This document shows, in pieces, positions 1-15,350 of a DNA stretch of 64,000 nt. Position numbers and translations under genes: made by a program. The stretch comes from Gymnopus androsaceus JB14. Taxonomy: Eukaryota; Basidiomycota; Agaricomycetes; Agaricales; Omphalotaceae. The notes under the pieces were generated by a model, which saw only the letters and a list, made by a program, of their open reading frames with translations, ran no database searches and was not told where the DNA came from. Within the stretch, counting starts at the first letter, position 1. Every line of letters starts with the position of its first letter. Where the stretch lies: assembly GCA_009733575.1 (NCBI GenBank), contig ML769478.1:62001-126000 (forward strand). The letters are read 5' to 3'.

Positions 1-1250
1 GCCATCTGCCTGGGCACTTTCCAGTGAGCGTCAACTTTGAGGGCACTCGTTAGGGTACTTCCTCATCTCAGTCCACCTTGCTTTGTTTAATAAACTTGAG
101 TGTCATTTAGACTCCTCGGTGAGCTGATCGCGGAAGCAATGCCTTGTTAAGACTTCGATCCCTTGGGTATATCCTTCAATGACCTAGCCTAGTATAACTG
201 GTATGTGGGCTCGTTTATCTGCCTCAGTCAGCAACTTGTTATCCAACAAGCTTGCCTCGCTACACCATACTGCGCATAGGACTTTGATCGAGGCGCATTC
301 ACAAAGTTAAGTATGGTACCATTGCGCGTACCGTTACTCTGCAACCTCTTGGGTATAATAGGTCCCCGGTAGATTTTAACTATCAGCTCGGGCTCACTAT
401 AGTTCTCTTATTGACCATGTTTTGTTACAAACAGAACCTAGGATTATTGGTTCTGCGCAGTTCTAGCCTTAGCCAAAAAACCAGCGTATCATTGACAACC
501 ATTAAGCTAAAATTCCAGCCATACAAGCTTCAGACACTCAAAATGTATTCCCTCCAGAGAGCCAGGAATTGCTGACAAAGAATACTGTGTTTGGGATTCT
601 GAGGAGGATCCTCTATTTACCCACAGTCTGAAGTACAATAAGCAGGCAATATTTAATCATTTCCATCTCTTCATAAAAGCAAATCCTATTTGAGTTTTTT
701 TGTTAGAAAATGTATCTTCAGCAAAAATTGGGTATTACCTAGAGAAAACCAATGCATTTGGAGCTTTGTTGAGAGAAAGCTCCAGAGATCTCTGGAGAGC
801 ATCCATCCTTGGCTAATGAGGACAAGTTAGTGATATGCTAGTGGTCATCAGTAAATTGTGTATGCATACAACATCTATTGAATTATTTAACAAGGATAGG
901 CCCATATGCGTCAATTGAAAACTGTGTTGGTGGTGTCTGCCACCACTGGACATGTGCTAGAGGCGACCAATACATACTTTGATGAACGTGCTAGCGTTAG
1001 CGCGACATTTTCATTGACTCGGATAAGGTCAGTCATCACCGAATTAACTACCATCAGAAGATTATTGACCTTCCCGCAAATTATCCGTTTAGACGTAACA
1101 ATGAACAATTGTACTTTGATTCTCAATCTCTGATTCCATCTCTGATACTGGTTCAACCCCATTCTGTCATAAGCCGAACTTGAACCCCACCAGAAGGTAT
1201 CATCATTCTGACCTTGTTACAGTAACTGCGGTTGAGCAAAAGGCAAACTC
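1..1250. other. Gene-free left edge
   Basis: I see no gene here. The short overlapping ORFs near 906-1162 lie on opposite strands over the same bases, have no recognisable domain and no splice context, and look like chance. The segment ends in the likely promoter of the downstream sulfhydrylase gene. Confidence 0.5.
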
Positions 1251-1255
1251 CGAAA

Positions 1256-1263
1256 TATATAAA
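1256..1263 (+). promoter_or_regulatory. TATA-like box upstream of the sulfhydrylase gene
   Basis: TATATAAA lies about 220 bp before the chosen start codon at 1481. A CA-rich microsatellite (about 1457-1478) sits directly before the start. The distance is long but possible for a fungal promoter. This is a motif match only. Confidence 0.25.
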
Positions 1264-1480
1264 CTAAGCATCCGCGGAAAGCTTAAAAAATTACGTAAAA
1301 AGGTCGACTTCTATCAGTTCAGACAGGTGTGAGTGTGACATAACTGTGACACGACATGATTTTCCACAAGCTTAAGGTGTGGCCGAAAAAAAAGTACATT
1401 TAAAAACCGAGGTATATCTGTAAAATAGTCGATTACAGCCCCGAACTTTGTGGAAAACACACAACACACACACACACAAA

Positions 1481-3937
<2,457 letters not shown>

Positions 3938-3939
3938 TA

Positions 3940-4226
3940 CATCAGCAAAACCTGAATGGTTGATAAGAAATCTTAATACATTCTGGAGCAAGGGTACCCT
4001 CTCCAGAGAGCTCCAGAAAGCTCAGAGCACTCAGAGCACTCAGAGTCATTCAATCGCTTTTGGACAGGTTTGACAGCTATCAAAAAGCCATCAAAAAACC
4101 ATCAAAAAGCAATTGAATAGCTCTGAGTGCTCTGAGCACTCTGGAGCACTCTGAGCACTCTGGAGAGGGTACCCTTGCTCCAGAATGTATTAAGATGTCT
4201 TATCAACCATCCAGGTTTTGCTGATG
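3940..4226. mobile_element. Foldback MITE, CATCAGCAAAACCTG family
   Basis: 287-bp near-palindrome with no coding capacity. It starts CATCAGCAAAACCTG and ends with the inverted copy CAGGTTTTGCTGATG. TA flanks both ends (3938-3939 and 4227-4228). The arms extend about 75 bp and share the CATTCTGGAGCAAGGGTACC block. The middle holds CTCTGGAGCACT-type and CCATCAAAAAG repeats. TA duplication and terminal repeats fit a non-autonomous Tc1/mariner/pogo-type element. The same end motif recurs elsewhere in the window. Confidence 0.8.
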
Positions 4227-4228
4227 TA

Positions 4229-4820
4229 TATGTCAGAGAAACAGATTCTGAATTTTCCAGATTTTTTAGATGGTGTCCAGCATGTCTGTAAAGAAATTTC
4301 TGCTCCTTTCTCGAAAATCACTAAAGACCCCCATCCAAAACATATGGTCTGAGGCAATGCAATATAGGAAACCTGCTGTTCCTTTTATGGGAGCCTACTC
4401 TCATATATTTATCATGATTTTTGAGCATACTCAAGTGCATATAACTCGGTTTTTCACTGTAACAGGCCATCTTAACTATAAAAAAGAATTGTGTTTGGCC
4501 TATAGAGCCATATTTATTTTTTAACAACATATTATGTAGATTTTTCCGGTTCAGGTATGATATATCTGAGTCAGGGCACACTCAAATACTTGTTACAAGA
4601 AAAATCCGGGTCAAGTGGTGCTCTGCAAGCAGAAATATCACATGTTTTGCTTCTGGGTCTGTTTTGCTTCCGGGTTTGCTTCTGTAGTTACACAGTAAAA
4701 ATAGTCAAGAAAAAATATAAAACTAATAGAGACATAGGCTTTACTTACATTGGCTATGTGTGACATATCATACTCCAAAAAAACTGTGTGAGAGTGCAGA
4801 TGAGATATGCAAGCATGCTA
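4229..4820. other. Gene-free spacer
   Basis: AT-rich. Two overlapping ORFs on opposite strands (4270-4524 and 4321-4581) have no recognisable domain. I see nothing else here. Confidence 0.45.
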
Positions 4821-4822
4821 TA

Positions 4823-5180
4823 CATCAGCAAAAAGGGGTTAAACCTATGATGACCTAGGGAACCTAGGCTACCCTGGTCACCCTGGTCACCTTGGGTCTT
4901 CCAGGCTACCCCAGGCTACCCCAGGCTACCTTAGGCTACCTCAGGTTACCTTAGGTTCCTCAGGTTAGCTCAGGCTTACTCAGGCTTACTCAGGTGGCCT
5001 CAAATTCCCAAGGTTTATCCCTAAATCCTAGGCAACCTATGTGACCTCAAAGAAACTGAGGCAGTCTGGGCAACCTAGGTGGCCTAGGAGACCTAGGTAT
5101 CCTTAGGTTCCCTTAAGTCTCTTTAAGTCATTGTGGGTCAACCTAAAGTCAGCCCTGGGCCCAGACCATTTTTCCTGATG
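4823..5180. mobile_element. MITE of the CATCAGC family with CCTAGG-rich core
   Basis: Starts CATCAGCAAAAAGGGG after TA (4821-4822) and ends with TTTTTCCTGATG before TA (5181-5182). It gives a 358-bp element with short imperfect terminal inverted repeats. The core is a low-complexity array of 10-11 bp units such as CCCCAGGCTA (about 4900-4990) and CCTAGG variants. Confidence 0.55.
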
Positions 5181-5245
5181 TAGTATGAACTGTAGACCCT
5201 GTTTCACCTGTCAAATCCACAAGTTCTTATTGAGTTTTTATGCTA

Positions 5246-5345
5246 CATCAGCAAACTCTGGGTGATCTCCAGAGCTCTAAGGGCCATCAAAAAGCCATCA
5301 GACTTCTCTAGAAGTCTTTGGAGGTCTCTGGAATGGGGCACCAAA
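5246..5345 (+). repeat. Partial copy of the CATCAGC MITE family
   Basis: Begins TACATCAGCAAACTCTGGGTG and continues into the CCAGAGCTC and CCATCAAAAAGCCATC motifs seen in the 3940-4226 element. No matching right end was found, so this is probably a truncated copy. Confidence 0.45.
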
Positions 5346-7153
5346 TGCTTTTGAGATACATACAGACCTCCTCCGGCTGCAAACCTTGACTTCCATGCAT
5401 CTCAGCAGCATATGTGAACAAGTCAACTCATGTCAAGTAGCTCTAAGTAACTACTATGGAAAATATATGATATATCTTGAGCTTTTATACCAGAACAAGA
5501 AAGTTGCTATTCCATATGACTGTAATACAACTGTAATATTATGGGTACTCAAGGCCTTTCAAAACAGTCGTAAGGCTCCCTCTTCTTACTGGCAAATTGT
5601 ACACATTCAAAATTTTCAACAAAATCTCCAACATCTTCTTAGAAAATCATAGTGCTACCACAATAGAAATGTGCTACTGTACCCTTTTGTTTCAATTTGA
5701 CATTGCAAATGGCAAGTTATACCACATGTTATCCCACCTGCCACCATAAGAATAGTCCATGTAGAATTCCAGCGATTGAGCATGGATAATCTTGAGACAA
5801 TTGAATTTTTGAGATTTATAACAATACTTATTCATGCTTAGAGGGGGATTTAACTAGGATTCAGAATTATGATTCATCAAACCCTCAACTTGAGGTTTTG
5901 GCTTCATTCAAAAAGGAAATTCTCAGAGATATATCCAACTCTAACATTCAGCCGTGGCTGTAAACTGACAACTAAATTGGGAGTTAAGACAAGTATGGAT
6001 TGCTTCTGTTACCTGTCTTGTATGCTAATCCTTCTTCAATGATACCCACTCTTTCCACCATGGCCAGTGTAAGTATGGTTAGAACCACTCAATCGCACTA
6101 TCGATGGCTGTTTTCCCGCAAATTCAAGGCATACAAATTTCAAGTCACCTGGAATATATATGCACAAACATCTGTCCTCAGTTTGAGTAGTAAAAATCAA
6201 GGAAATATTACAGTTCTAATGTATGCGACAGTTGTAGAAATAAGTAAAAAAAGCCTGGTGTTGAATACTTATTATTGATGGTAGCTGTAACTTTCAAAGC
6301 AATTACTTACTTTTAGCTGGCCGCTACATGTTTTTTCTCACACTGTACAGTGTACACAATGCAAGCACGCACATGCCTATGGAAGATGTATCATGTTCAG
6401 GGGTCCATGAGGTGTGTTGTAAATTGGGGAACTGTAAATGAGCATTTATTTGGCTCTATACTTTGAACACGCAAAAGAAAAAAGAAAAAAAATCCATCCA
6501 AGAACTGCGTCCGCATCGTGCGACTAAAATGTATACAAATAAAATATTTGCTAATTGATAGCAATTATGGGAAAGGCCAGAAGGCCTTTCGATAGTTCTA
6601 GAAAGCTTACTTGCATTGCAACCATGAGTTTGTATCATTTGCGTGGTATTTTCAAGGCAAATGCCATCAGAGGGACCCTCGGCGGGCAGATGTGTATGTG
6701 TACCAGGACTCTCTCAGTCTCAGACGCCATTCGGCATTTGAGAACCTCCCACACGGCGGTTATATCCACGGCAGATTGAATTTGCCATCCATGTTGTAAG
6801 CTGGAAGGTAATAGATGTCGCTTTTTGTTTCTTGTCAGGTGCTAGAGTACTGTAGAATCCCGGGAGCAGTGTCTGGCACAAGCTATTACTATATTTGGGA
6901 TCGGCATTACCGATGGTTCAATCCGGATGATATAGTATATTCCGATGCATAACGGCTGAGCCGTTGATAATAGAACGTTTGTGAGGATATATTCAGTATG
7001 GACGTATGACGATGGAGGCGCCAAGATCTTTTTTCACTGAGTCCGTGGTTCACCGGCTTTGGTGTACACCTGTTAAGTTACGATTCGAGATGATCTCCCG
7101 CTTCGAATGAAATGGTTCACACAGGATGAGTTTCTATATACTTATCACGGTGT
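5346..7153. other. Gene-free, AT-rich spacer
   Basis: No convincing gene. A stretch near 6929-7005 reappears inverted at about 52570-52655 (shared words GGATATATTC and GAACGTTTGTGAGGATAT), so it belongs to a dispersed repeat. The ORFs around 6555-6799 overlap one another and have no recognisable domain. Confidence 0.4.
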
Positions 7154-7155
7154 TA

Positions 7156-7243
7156 CAGTGACGGCAAAAAGTGATGAACCGCTCTCCCACTTCATTCAAT
7201 TCAACTAAGTGGGAGAGTGGTTCATCACTTTTTGCCGTCACTG
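7156..7243. mobile_element. 88-bp hairpin MITE (Tc1/mariner-type ends)
   Basis: Nearly perfect hairpin. It runs from CAGTGACGGCAAAAAGTGAT to the inverted ATCACTTTTTGCCGTCACTG, with arms of about 38 bp and a 13-nt loop. TA lies on both sides (7154-7155 and 7244-7245). CAGTG ends with TA duplication fit a Tc1/mariner MITE. Confidence 0.75.
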
Positions 7244-7245
7244 TA

Positions 7246-8638
7246 CCACTGCCGACTCACTTGATGCGGATAGAATTCGCCTAACAAGACTAATCATAGT
7301 TTGACTGGTACTAAACTTCCTATTTGAATGTGAATAAATCCGCCCCCAGACTGAATGAAATTGAAATACCCTTATCCGACTGTGGCTGAATCAAACTCCG
7401 ATCATTATCGGTTTTTAAGTATTTAGAGTTAACACACGTCGAAATCTCCTGAGCCCGACCTTTAGGCATTTAAATAGAATAAGACTTATAGTACACCATT
7501 TTATGTACTTTTTGCCGTTGGCCAGATCAATATACTTAACCCTGAATTCTATTATGGGACTGCCTCGGTGTTTCCGCTTCAGCACATATACTCTTGCATA
7601 CACATCGTCGAGAATCATTATAGCTATCCATAATATAGTATTCATGCTCCATCAGCAACTCACCCAAGTCGACACAGCCAAGAGCTAGAGCATTGGAGCG
7701 GTTATACCAGAATTTACCTGCCACAACGAAACGGAAAGACGGAATTCTACCTCACCACCAACTGGTTCTGGTTCAGCAGCAACCGGATACAATTAGAAGT
7801 TGACGTGTTTCCATGTCGGAGCACTAGATGCCCGGAGTTTGATTAAGTTTTTCCTCGACCGCATTTGTTGCACTTGGAGGTTTTACCGAAGAAAATGCCC
7901 TAAGTTTTTCTTTGACTTCTGATTTAGGCTCCAACTGTCTTCACCGCCTAGCACCAACCTCAGCTTCCGGCTTTCTCACGGCCTCCGCCGCAATTCGAAC
8001 CACTTTCTGGCAGCTTTTTCCCATATTGAAAACGTTCCACGAGGCGTCACCGTATTCATAAGTCATGCAGTCTGCGGTGTGTTTGTGAATCGCACGGATT
8101 CCTTTCCCCTGGAGCCAAGGGCGTTGTGTGCCTCATCGTCCTTCACTTTTCTGGTTTTTTGAAAGGAATTTTGTTGTAGGCTGTTGCTTTTTAATCTGGT
8201 AGGAGCAAGCTCCGAGTCCCACCACTCTGGCACTCGCCGTGTCCGCTTTTCACAAGACCTCTTGGTACCTTGCCACCTCAATATGAAAAGGAAAACCTGC
8301 GGGAGAAGCCTTGATTGAAAATAGTAAATTATATTCAACGAGAAATTTACCTTTTGAAGCACGCCATCCTCGTAGCCATTGCAGCGATCGAAAAGGCTGT
8401 CAGAAGCTGGTTCAGATCGCGGCGGAAAATTGGAGAAAGCGGGAAGTAAGCGGGAAGAAGTTGATAACTTGATCTTGGTTGATTATTTCCAACATTGCTA
8501 CTGTAGTGACTTACGGTCCGACCGGCGCCAAGAAGATCAGAGCAATACCATATTTGTCTTTAAAAGTATTGCATAAGAAGGATGTTATTACAGAGTTGAG
8601 TGCTACCTTGTACCCAAGACTCCTGCAACACTTGCGCC
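7246..8638. other. Spacer and probable PKS promoter region
   Basis: No gene recognised. The motif TATAGTATTCATGCTCCATC near 7635 recurs as a close copy near 52487, marking another dispersed repeat. The last few hundred bases precede the PKS start and should contain its promoter. I could not pick out a clear TATA box. Confidence 0.4.
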
Positions 8639-11600
8639 ATGTCTGCACAAAAAGAACCTGTAATGAAGCCCATAGCAATAGTGAGGCATTTCTAATTATG
8701 TTTAAAGATAACCACTCACACTCTTTTAGGTGGGCATTGCTGCTGAGCTTCCCAGCGGCACCACATCCAAAACCAACTTGAGATATGCCGACTTGTTTGA
8801 GTTTTTGGAATGCAAGGGTGAGGCATATGAGAACATTCCTCATGAACGTTATGGGACTGGGTATGTCATGGTTTATATCCAAAGCTTATGCATCCTGATT
8901 TGTACGGTTATTTACCAGGGATTCACCATTTTCTCAACGGATTATCACAAACACGGGCGCATTTCTGAAAGACATAGGACTCTTCGATCCGTTGGAGTTT
9001 AGTATCTCAGCTCGTGATGCTAAGGGCATGAGTGTGGGAACTCGAAAGTTGATTGAACTCAGTTTTCTGGCTCTATATGATTCAGAGATAGACTATCGCG
9101 GACGCAATGTGGGATGCTATATGACTGCTGAGCTTTATAGCACTGCGGATCCAGTGAGTAGATCTTCTATCAGCACGCATATCAGAATTAACTTCAAGTT
9201 GTACAGAATGACAGAGATTCTCAAGGATCTTTTGCTGGATACCCATATATGGTTGCCAACAAGGTTTCTTATCATCTTGACCTTACTGGACCATCATTTC
9301 CTCTGCAAACAGCTTGCAGCTCAAGTGCTGTAGGTACCCATGTTGCTGTACAAGCACTGCGTGCTGGTGATTGTGAGGCAGCCGTTGTTGGTGCCTGCCA
9401 GTTGAATTTGAGGTAAATAATATTTTATCTTATGGTCTAATAGTTTCATATCTCTCTGCCTGTCAGGGAAGAGGACTGGATCCAATACAGTGATGGTCAT
9501 GTTTTATCACCGGATGGAAAGTGCAAGCCTATGGATGTTTCTGCTAATGGGTGTGTAAATTTAATTCCGATTAAAGCTTTACTCAAGTGATTGGATAGTT
9601 TCTCCAAAGCAGAAGGTGCTGTTGTTGTGGTTCTCAAGCTTTTAGATGATGCCATTAGAGACGGAGATCATATTTATGCTTCAGTGAGAGTAACTAAAGT
9701 TTTACACCATCAAAACTAACTTTGAATCTTTCTGTAGATTTTAGGTACCGGTGTCACCTCATCCGGCTCAATTGCTCCTGTCAGTGCCCCTGTGGCATCT
9801 GCGCAGGCTAAGGCTATGCAGGTAGCTTTCAACGGAACTGGAAAACGACCACAGGATGTTGATTTTGTAGAGCTCCATGCCACAGGTCTGCTCAGCATCC
9901 ATCGTTAGGCGCAATTTTTTTACTGAATCTCTCTTAGGCACCGCTGCTGGTGATCCAGTTGAAGCTAACTGGGTTGGAGAGTATTTTAGACGCAATGAGC
10001 CTCTCCAAGTAGGAAGTATAAAAGGAAACCTTGGGTATGTTTGTCTTTCTTATTTTATTCAGGGTGTTGTGACATATGTTTTCCAGTCATTTGGAATGTG
10101 CAGCGTTCCTTGCTTCACTGGCTAAGGCCTGCTTGATGTTTGAAAAGCGCTTAATTCCACCCACCACTAACCTCAATGTTCGCAATCCAGCAATCTTATG
10201 GGACGAGTTTAAATTGAATGCCACAATCACGACTATCCCTCTTCCTTGCGCTCTTGGAAAATCAAGCATATCGATCAACAGTTCTGGTATTGGTGGTGTA
10301 AATGCCCATGCATTGGTTGAATCATCTCCTTTGTCCTGCAGTAAAGAATGCCACGCCGCAGAGACGACAGGCAGTATTCTCTTTGTTGCAGGAGGACTCT
10401 CACCCAGATCTGCAGCTCAAATTTGCGAGTCTGTTTCACACCTTACGGCCCAACATCCATCAGAAATCCCGTATCTTTCGACTGCATTTGGAAGGCGCAG
10501 TCGTCAAGTGACCTGGAGGTCTTTTGGGGTGCTTAATCCTGGGAAGCCTCTCAAGTTTTCAACTCCTGCCCTCTCTCCCCGCCGCCCATCACCCATTGTG
10601 TTCGTCTTCTCGGGACAAGGTTCCCAACATATCAACAGTACGGTTCCCGTCTCATCGTTGCTACCAGTCTCGATTTAGCTGATTTTATCATTTCTTATAG
10701 TGGGACGCGAATTGTTTAAGCGCTACACGGTCTTTCGACAAAGCGTGCTTGGATCGGACATGATATTCCAAAAGGCTACTGGCTACTCATTTATATGCCG
10801 CACTGGTCTTTTTGACAATAAGGAGCATGAATGTCAGCTTGGTGATACATGGCCAATAGCCGTGATATCTCCTGCGTTGACTATATTCCAGATCGCCCTC
10901 GTTGATCTGCTAGAAAGTCTGGGAGTCGTACCAAACTCCGTAGTCGGTCACTCGGCTGGAGAGACCGCTGTGCTTTTTGCTTCTGGAGGAGGTAGTCGTG
11001 CGTTGGCAATTGAAGTTTCAATTGCTCGTGGGAATGCTATGGCCCTTGCTGAAAGAGTTGATCGGGGTATGGCAGCTTTTGGATGCTCTTCAGAGGTTGC
11101 TGAAGACATTATTAACAAGACAATGTCCGTAACAGATGCGGACATTGTTCTTGATGTGGCATGCTTCAATTCACCGAACGCCGTGATTATATCTGGACAT
11201 GACAGTGGATTGAAGCATGCAATGGAATATGCCCAAGCGCAAGGTATTTTTAATAGGAGGCTCAAGACAAGTGTTCCTGTTCACTCGAAACTAATGCACG
11301 ACTGCGAGGAGCAGTACAAAAGAACGGTGGAAGAAGTTTTCTCCAAGCATGGTGTACAATTGCCTCGGGTAAAGACATATTCCACTGTGACTGGGGATCG
11401 TTACGACTCCGCTTTTACTCCATCTTATTTCTGGAAGAATGCTGCTCAACCTGTTCTCTTCACGTCCGCAATATCTTCGATTCTTCGAGATGCTCCTGCA
11501 GCTACTTTCCTCGAAATTGGCCCTCACCCTGCATTGCTATCCTATATTGAGAGCATTAGCTCTGGTGAAGCATCTGTTATAGGAGTGTCTCATAGGACCA

Positions 11601-14600
11601 ACTCGGAGCAGTCAGTGCTGCTTCAAGCTCTCGGAAAACTCACAGTACTGGGAAATAACTGCATTGACTTCCATCAATTGAACTGTACACCAAAATCAAT
11701 GAAGTTGAATGTTCCACTCCCTCCATACCCATTCCATCGGAAGGACATGCCTTACTATACAGGATCCATGGTCAACAATACAGTTTCCTCAGCACGGCCC
11801 CTTCTCAATGAACAACTACTCTCTGATTCAGTGGCAAACCCACAGCTTACTGACCACTATATTAGAGAGGAGTCAATCATGCCTGCGGCCGGATATATAG
11901 ATATGGTGAGAGGCATTTCGATTCTGATTTTTAAACTTTAGTGCTAATTTGGCATGCCACATAGCTCCTCCAGACTGGGGCCACTTGCTTATCAAATGTG
12001 CACTTTGAGGGTGCCATGATTATTGGGCTTCAGCAGAGGCTTAAAATTCAGCTCATCGACGAAGACGACTCATGGAGCATTGTCTCAACAACCAGAAGTG
12101 CCGACAGCACGTATGAATCAGGAAAGGTGTGTGTTTTTTCATGCTTGAAAGTATGAACAGCACATTTATCTCAAGTACAGCGGGTGCACGCAAAGGGACT
12201 TAAACACAATAGTCCCTGGGAGTTGCAAATACCGTCGGATTTCTCCAAAGTCCACACCCGTGAGATCGCCATGCATACAGAGGGTATGACATCTTCCTAT
12301 TATCATCGCCCCTTATTTATTGCACAACAGAGTTTTATAACACAATGAGCTACTTCGCACAATATGGTCCTTGGTACCGTCGATTGCTGAACTTGAGCCG
12401 TGGGCAAAATGAGTGGATTGCAGAGATCAAAGGGCTTGCAGGGAGTGGAAGGTGTGTATCACTCGCACGTTTGGATAGTTCTATTTTGATAACTGAGCCA
12501 TAATCAGTGCTCACGGTTATGTTTTCCATCCTGCACTCTTGGATGCATGCATACATCCAGTAGTTCATCCATACATCACCGGGAATGCGGACAAGAACTC
12601 TTATTTTCTTCCTGCTGGAATTCAGTTGGTGGCCTTGAATGGCCAGGGATCCAAAATTGACGTTTATGAACGTGTCTACAGTTTCATTACTCTTACAAAG
12701 TGGCTTCCTGGTATGTTGTCTTGTCAGCCTTTCTAACGAAGTGTTATCTCATTGTATCTCAGACAGTCAAGTGTTTGATATCAAGATCACCACTGCAGAG
12801 GGAAAGCCTCTGTTACAAATGATTGGTCTCAAAGTGGAAAGACATGAGTTGCGACCGGGAGGGATGCCCTCTGTACGATTTGAGATGGTTTACGAATTGG
12901 TTGATGATTCTCCCGTAAACGGGAATGGCATTTCCGCTTTAACAGTAAGCGTATATCTGTCTGTGTCTGACCATACCATAACACAGTTCGACAGAAGCCC
13001 GATATGGCCAGTGTTGTGTTCTTGCCCGGACAGGAGTTGCAGATCTGGCAGTCGATCTCTCGGTTCCGGCAGAAGGGACACAATCATATCTACATTCAGG
13101 CGCTTTCTGGGCTTGACAGTGCCACAGCGGAGGGATTTTGTCGATCACTTAACAAAGAGCTCCTTGATTGCCGAGTGCATCTTATCATCTTTGATGATGC
13201 AAACACAGATTCTACTTTACGTCTCAAGAAGCTCTTAGCCATCTCCCAAAGTGATGCCTTGAAAGACGAGCTTGAGGTGTATGTAGAAAGCTCTGGGAGA
13301 ATATTTGTACCCCGGATTCAGCCCGTACCCTTGCCATCGACTCCATTAACATTGAACTCCCATCGTCATCATTACTGGGAGGTAAATTCCAGCATGCATA
13401 AATCCGACTCACACATTGTCAGTCATCCACGTCCTTATATTCCCCAAGATCATGTCCTTGTCCAAGTGGAAGAAGTTTCCTCTGCCTATTTCGGTCTTCG
13501 TGTACTGAAAGGGGTTGTTTGTGACCCAGGATCGATGGAATGGCCAACTGGATCCGAAGTCTTGGGAATACAAGATGCGGGCAACATTTGCAATACATAT
13601 GTGGCACACCGCAGCGAAATCATCAGCTGTAGCTCGATTGACTTAAATGTCAATGCCATTTTCCCTATAATGGTTGCCCAGCTCGGGTTAGGACCAGATT
13701 ATTTGGAATATCCTTCACGACAGAAGCACAGTCGTGGCATCATCGCAGATGAAACTGGAATTGGAAAAGGCATCAGTGCAGTGCTGAATGCGTTTGGTAT
13801 TGAGACTGTGCTACTAGGTCCTGATATCACTTTGGAGACTTTGACTCTACTTCAAAAAAGCGATTTCATCCTACATGGAATGAACTCCTCTGAAGCCATC
13901 CGGAGAATCAGCTCTTTGAATCTTTCTGGCGTACCTCTATATGCCTGGAATGATCATGCCACTGGTGCAAGAGCTGCTCTACAGCGCAATGCCTGGTCTA
14001 AAGGAAACATTATCAATTCTGCGTTAAGATTGTTCAGTCAGTCACTTGCTGACAAAAATCTTCCTTTTGATGCTCCGTTGAAGATAGCAGAGATTGAGAA
14101 ATCTACCTTAGTTATTGAAGGCTGTCTTCTTTCAGATGAGAAGACATACCTGATTGTAGGTGGAATTGGATCATTAGGGCTGCAAATCGCGTATTGGATG
14201 TATACGGCAAGTGCAGTTAACTTTGGCGAGATTCAATGCTGAATGTCATTTGTTCCCAGAAAGGGGCAAGATCAATTGTGCTCACATCCCGTTCAGGAGT
14301 TTCTTCTGTACTAGGCCGTAAAAACACCACTGCGACCAGGCTTCTAACCCACCTTCAAACTCTGGAAGATTTGAATCTTCGACTTGAAGCTTGCGATGCC
14401 ACATCATTCAAAAACATGAAACATCTCATCTCTGAAATAGGTCCTTTAGGAGGATGCATTATGTCATCAGTTGTGCTTTCAGATGCCGCCATCACATCCC
14501 ACACCCCTGATACATATTACCGCGCTTTCCCCCCAAAAGTCGACGCATACAAGATTTTGGAGTCCATTGTGGAGATTGCCAAACTTGATTTCCTGATCGT

Positions 14601-15350
14601 CTTGTCCTCTGCGGCGACCTTTGGAAGTGCTGGACAAACGAACTACTCCAGGTGAGTTTTCGTTATCAAGTAATTGTCAATCCTTATCCATTGTTTAAAT
14701 AAACAATCACTTTAGTGCCAACACAACTGTAGACCACATGGCGCGTCACTATCGCAATACTTTCTCATTGGTTGTCCCCGCAATCCTGGATTCCGATGCT
14801 GTTACCCATTCGGAGGATTACTCCACAGACCCTGCCTTGGTTCATTGGATACCCTGGGCAAAGAGCAGTCGAGGTAAAGTGATAAATTCATCGATCATGA
14901 CTGTCCTTTACTGACAGCACCGTTTTATCAGAACTATGTCTATATATTGAAGATGGACTTCGGAGACTAAACAGCGAGGAATTATGGCTCTACATCCCGG
15001 ACTATAACTGGGCAGATGTCCAAAAATATTTTGGACCATCACAGCTGTATAACCACCTCGTACAAGCTTCCTCGATCACGTTCAGCAAAGAGAGTTCGGT
15101 CTCTGCCCTAGCATCTCTTGAAAAGCTGATATGTGATATTCTGGAGATTGATTCCGATGATTTCTCCCCTGAAATACCCTTGACAGCATATGGACTAGAC
15201 TCCATCTCGGCCAGTCGTGTATCTGTAGCCTTGCTTCCAATGGTAACCATGACGCAGCTGCAGCTTCTGGGCGACGTTTGTCTGAATGATATCAAGCACC
15301 GTATCACCCAGTCACTACCAGACACCCAGGCAGAAACCGTTCTGGTCTAG
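8639..15350 (+). CDS. Reducing type I polyketide synthase
   Basis: Iterative fungal PKS of 1911 residues in 19 exons. My splice model totals 5736 nt with every junction in phase. Exon starts are 8639, 8730, 8919, 9207, 9467, 9599, 9738, 9938, 10087, 10701, 11965, 12181, 12331, 12508, 12763, 12995, 14260, 14716 and 14932. Domains: KS with Cys173 (TACSS), His308 (ELHATGT) and His344 (GNLGH); AT about 515-800 with Ser611 (GHSAG); DH with TDHY and HPALLDA; a 300-400 residue stretch resembling a decayed enoylreductase fold; KR with GGIGSLG and catalytic Ser1707/Tyr1719 (LSSAA, NYSS); ACP with Ser1863 (LDSIS). I see no methyltransferase and no release domain. Intron 16 (14207-14259) is GC-AG. All key catalytic residues are present, so the enzyme should make a partly reduced polyketide. 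The product cannot be deduced. Confidence 0.93.

Noticed and set aside
906..1162. Overlapping 75- and 83-codon ORFs as small genes
   Set aside because: They overlap on opposite strands, have no recognisable domain and no splice context.
8063..8362. A minus-strand gene just upstream of the PKS
   Set aside because: A 99-codon ORF of low-complexity basic composition, with no recognised domain and no splice partners.
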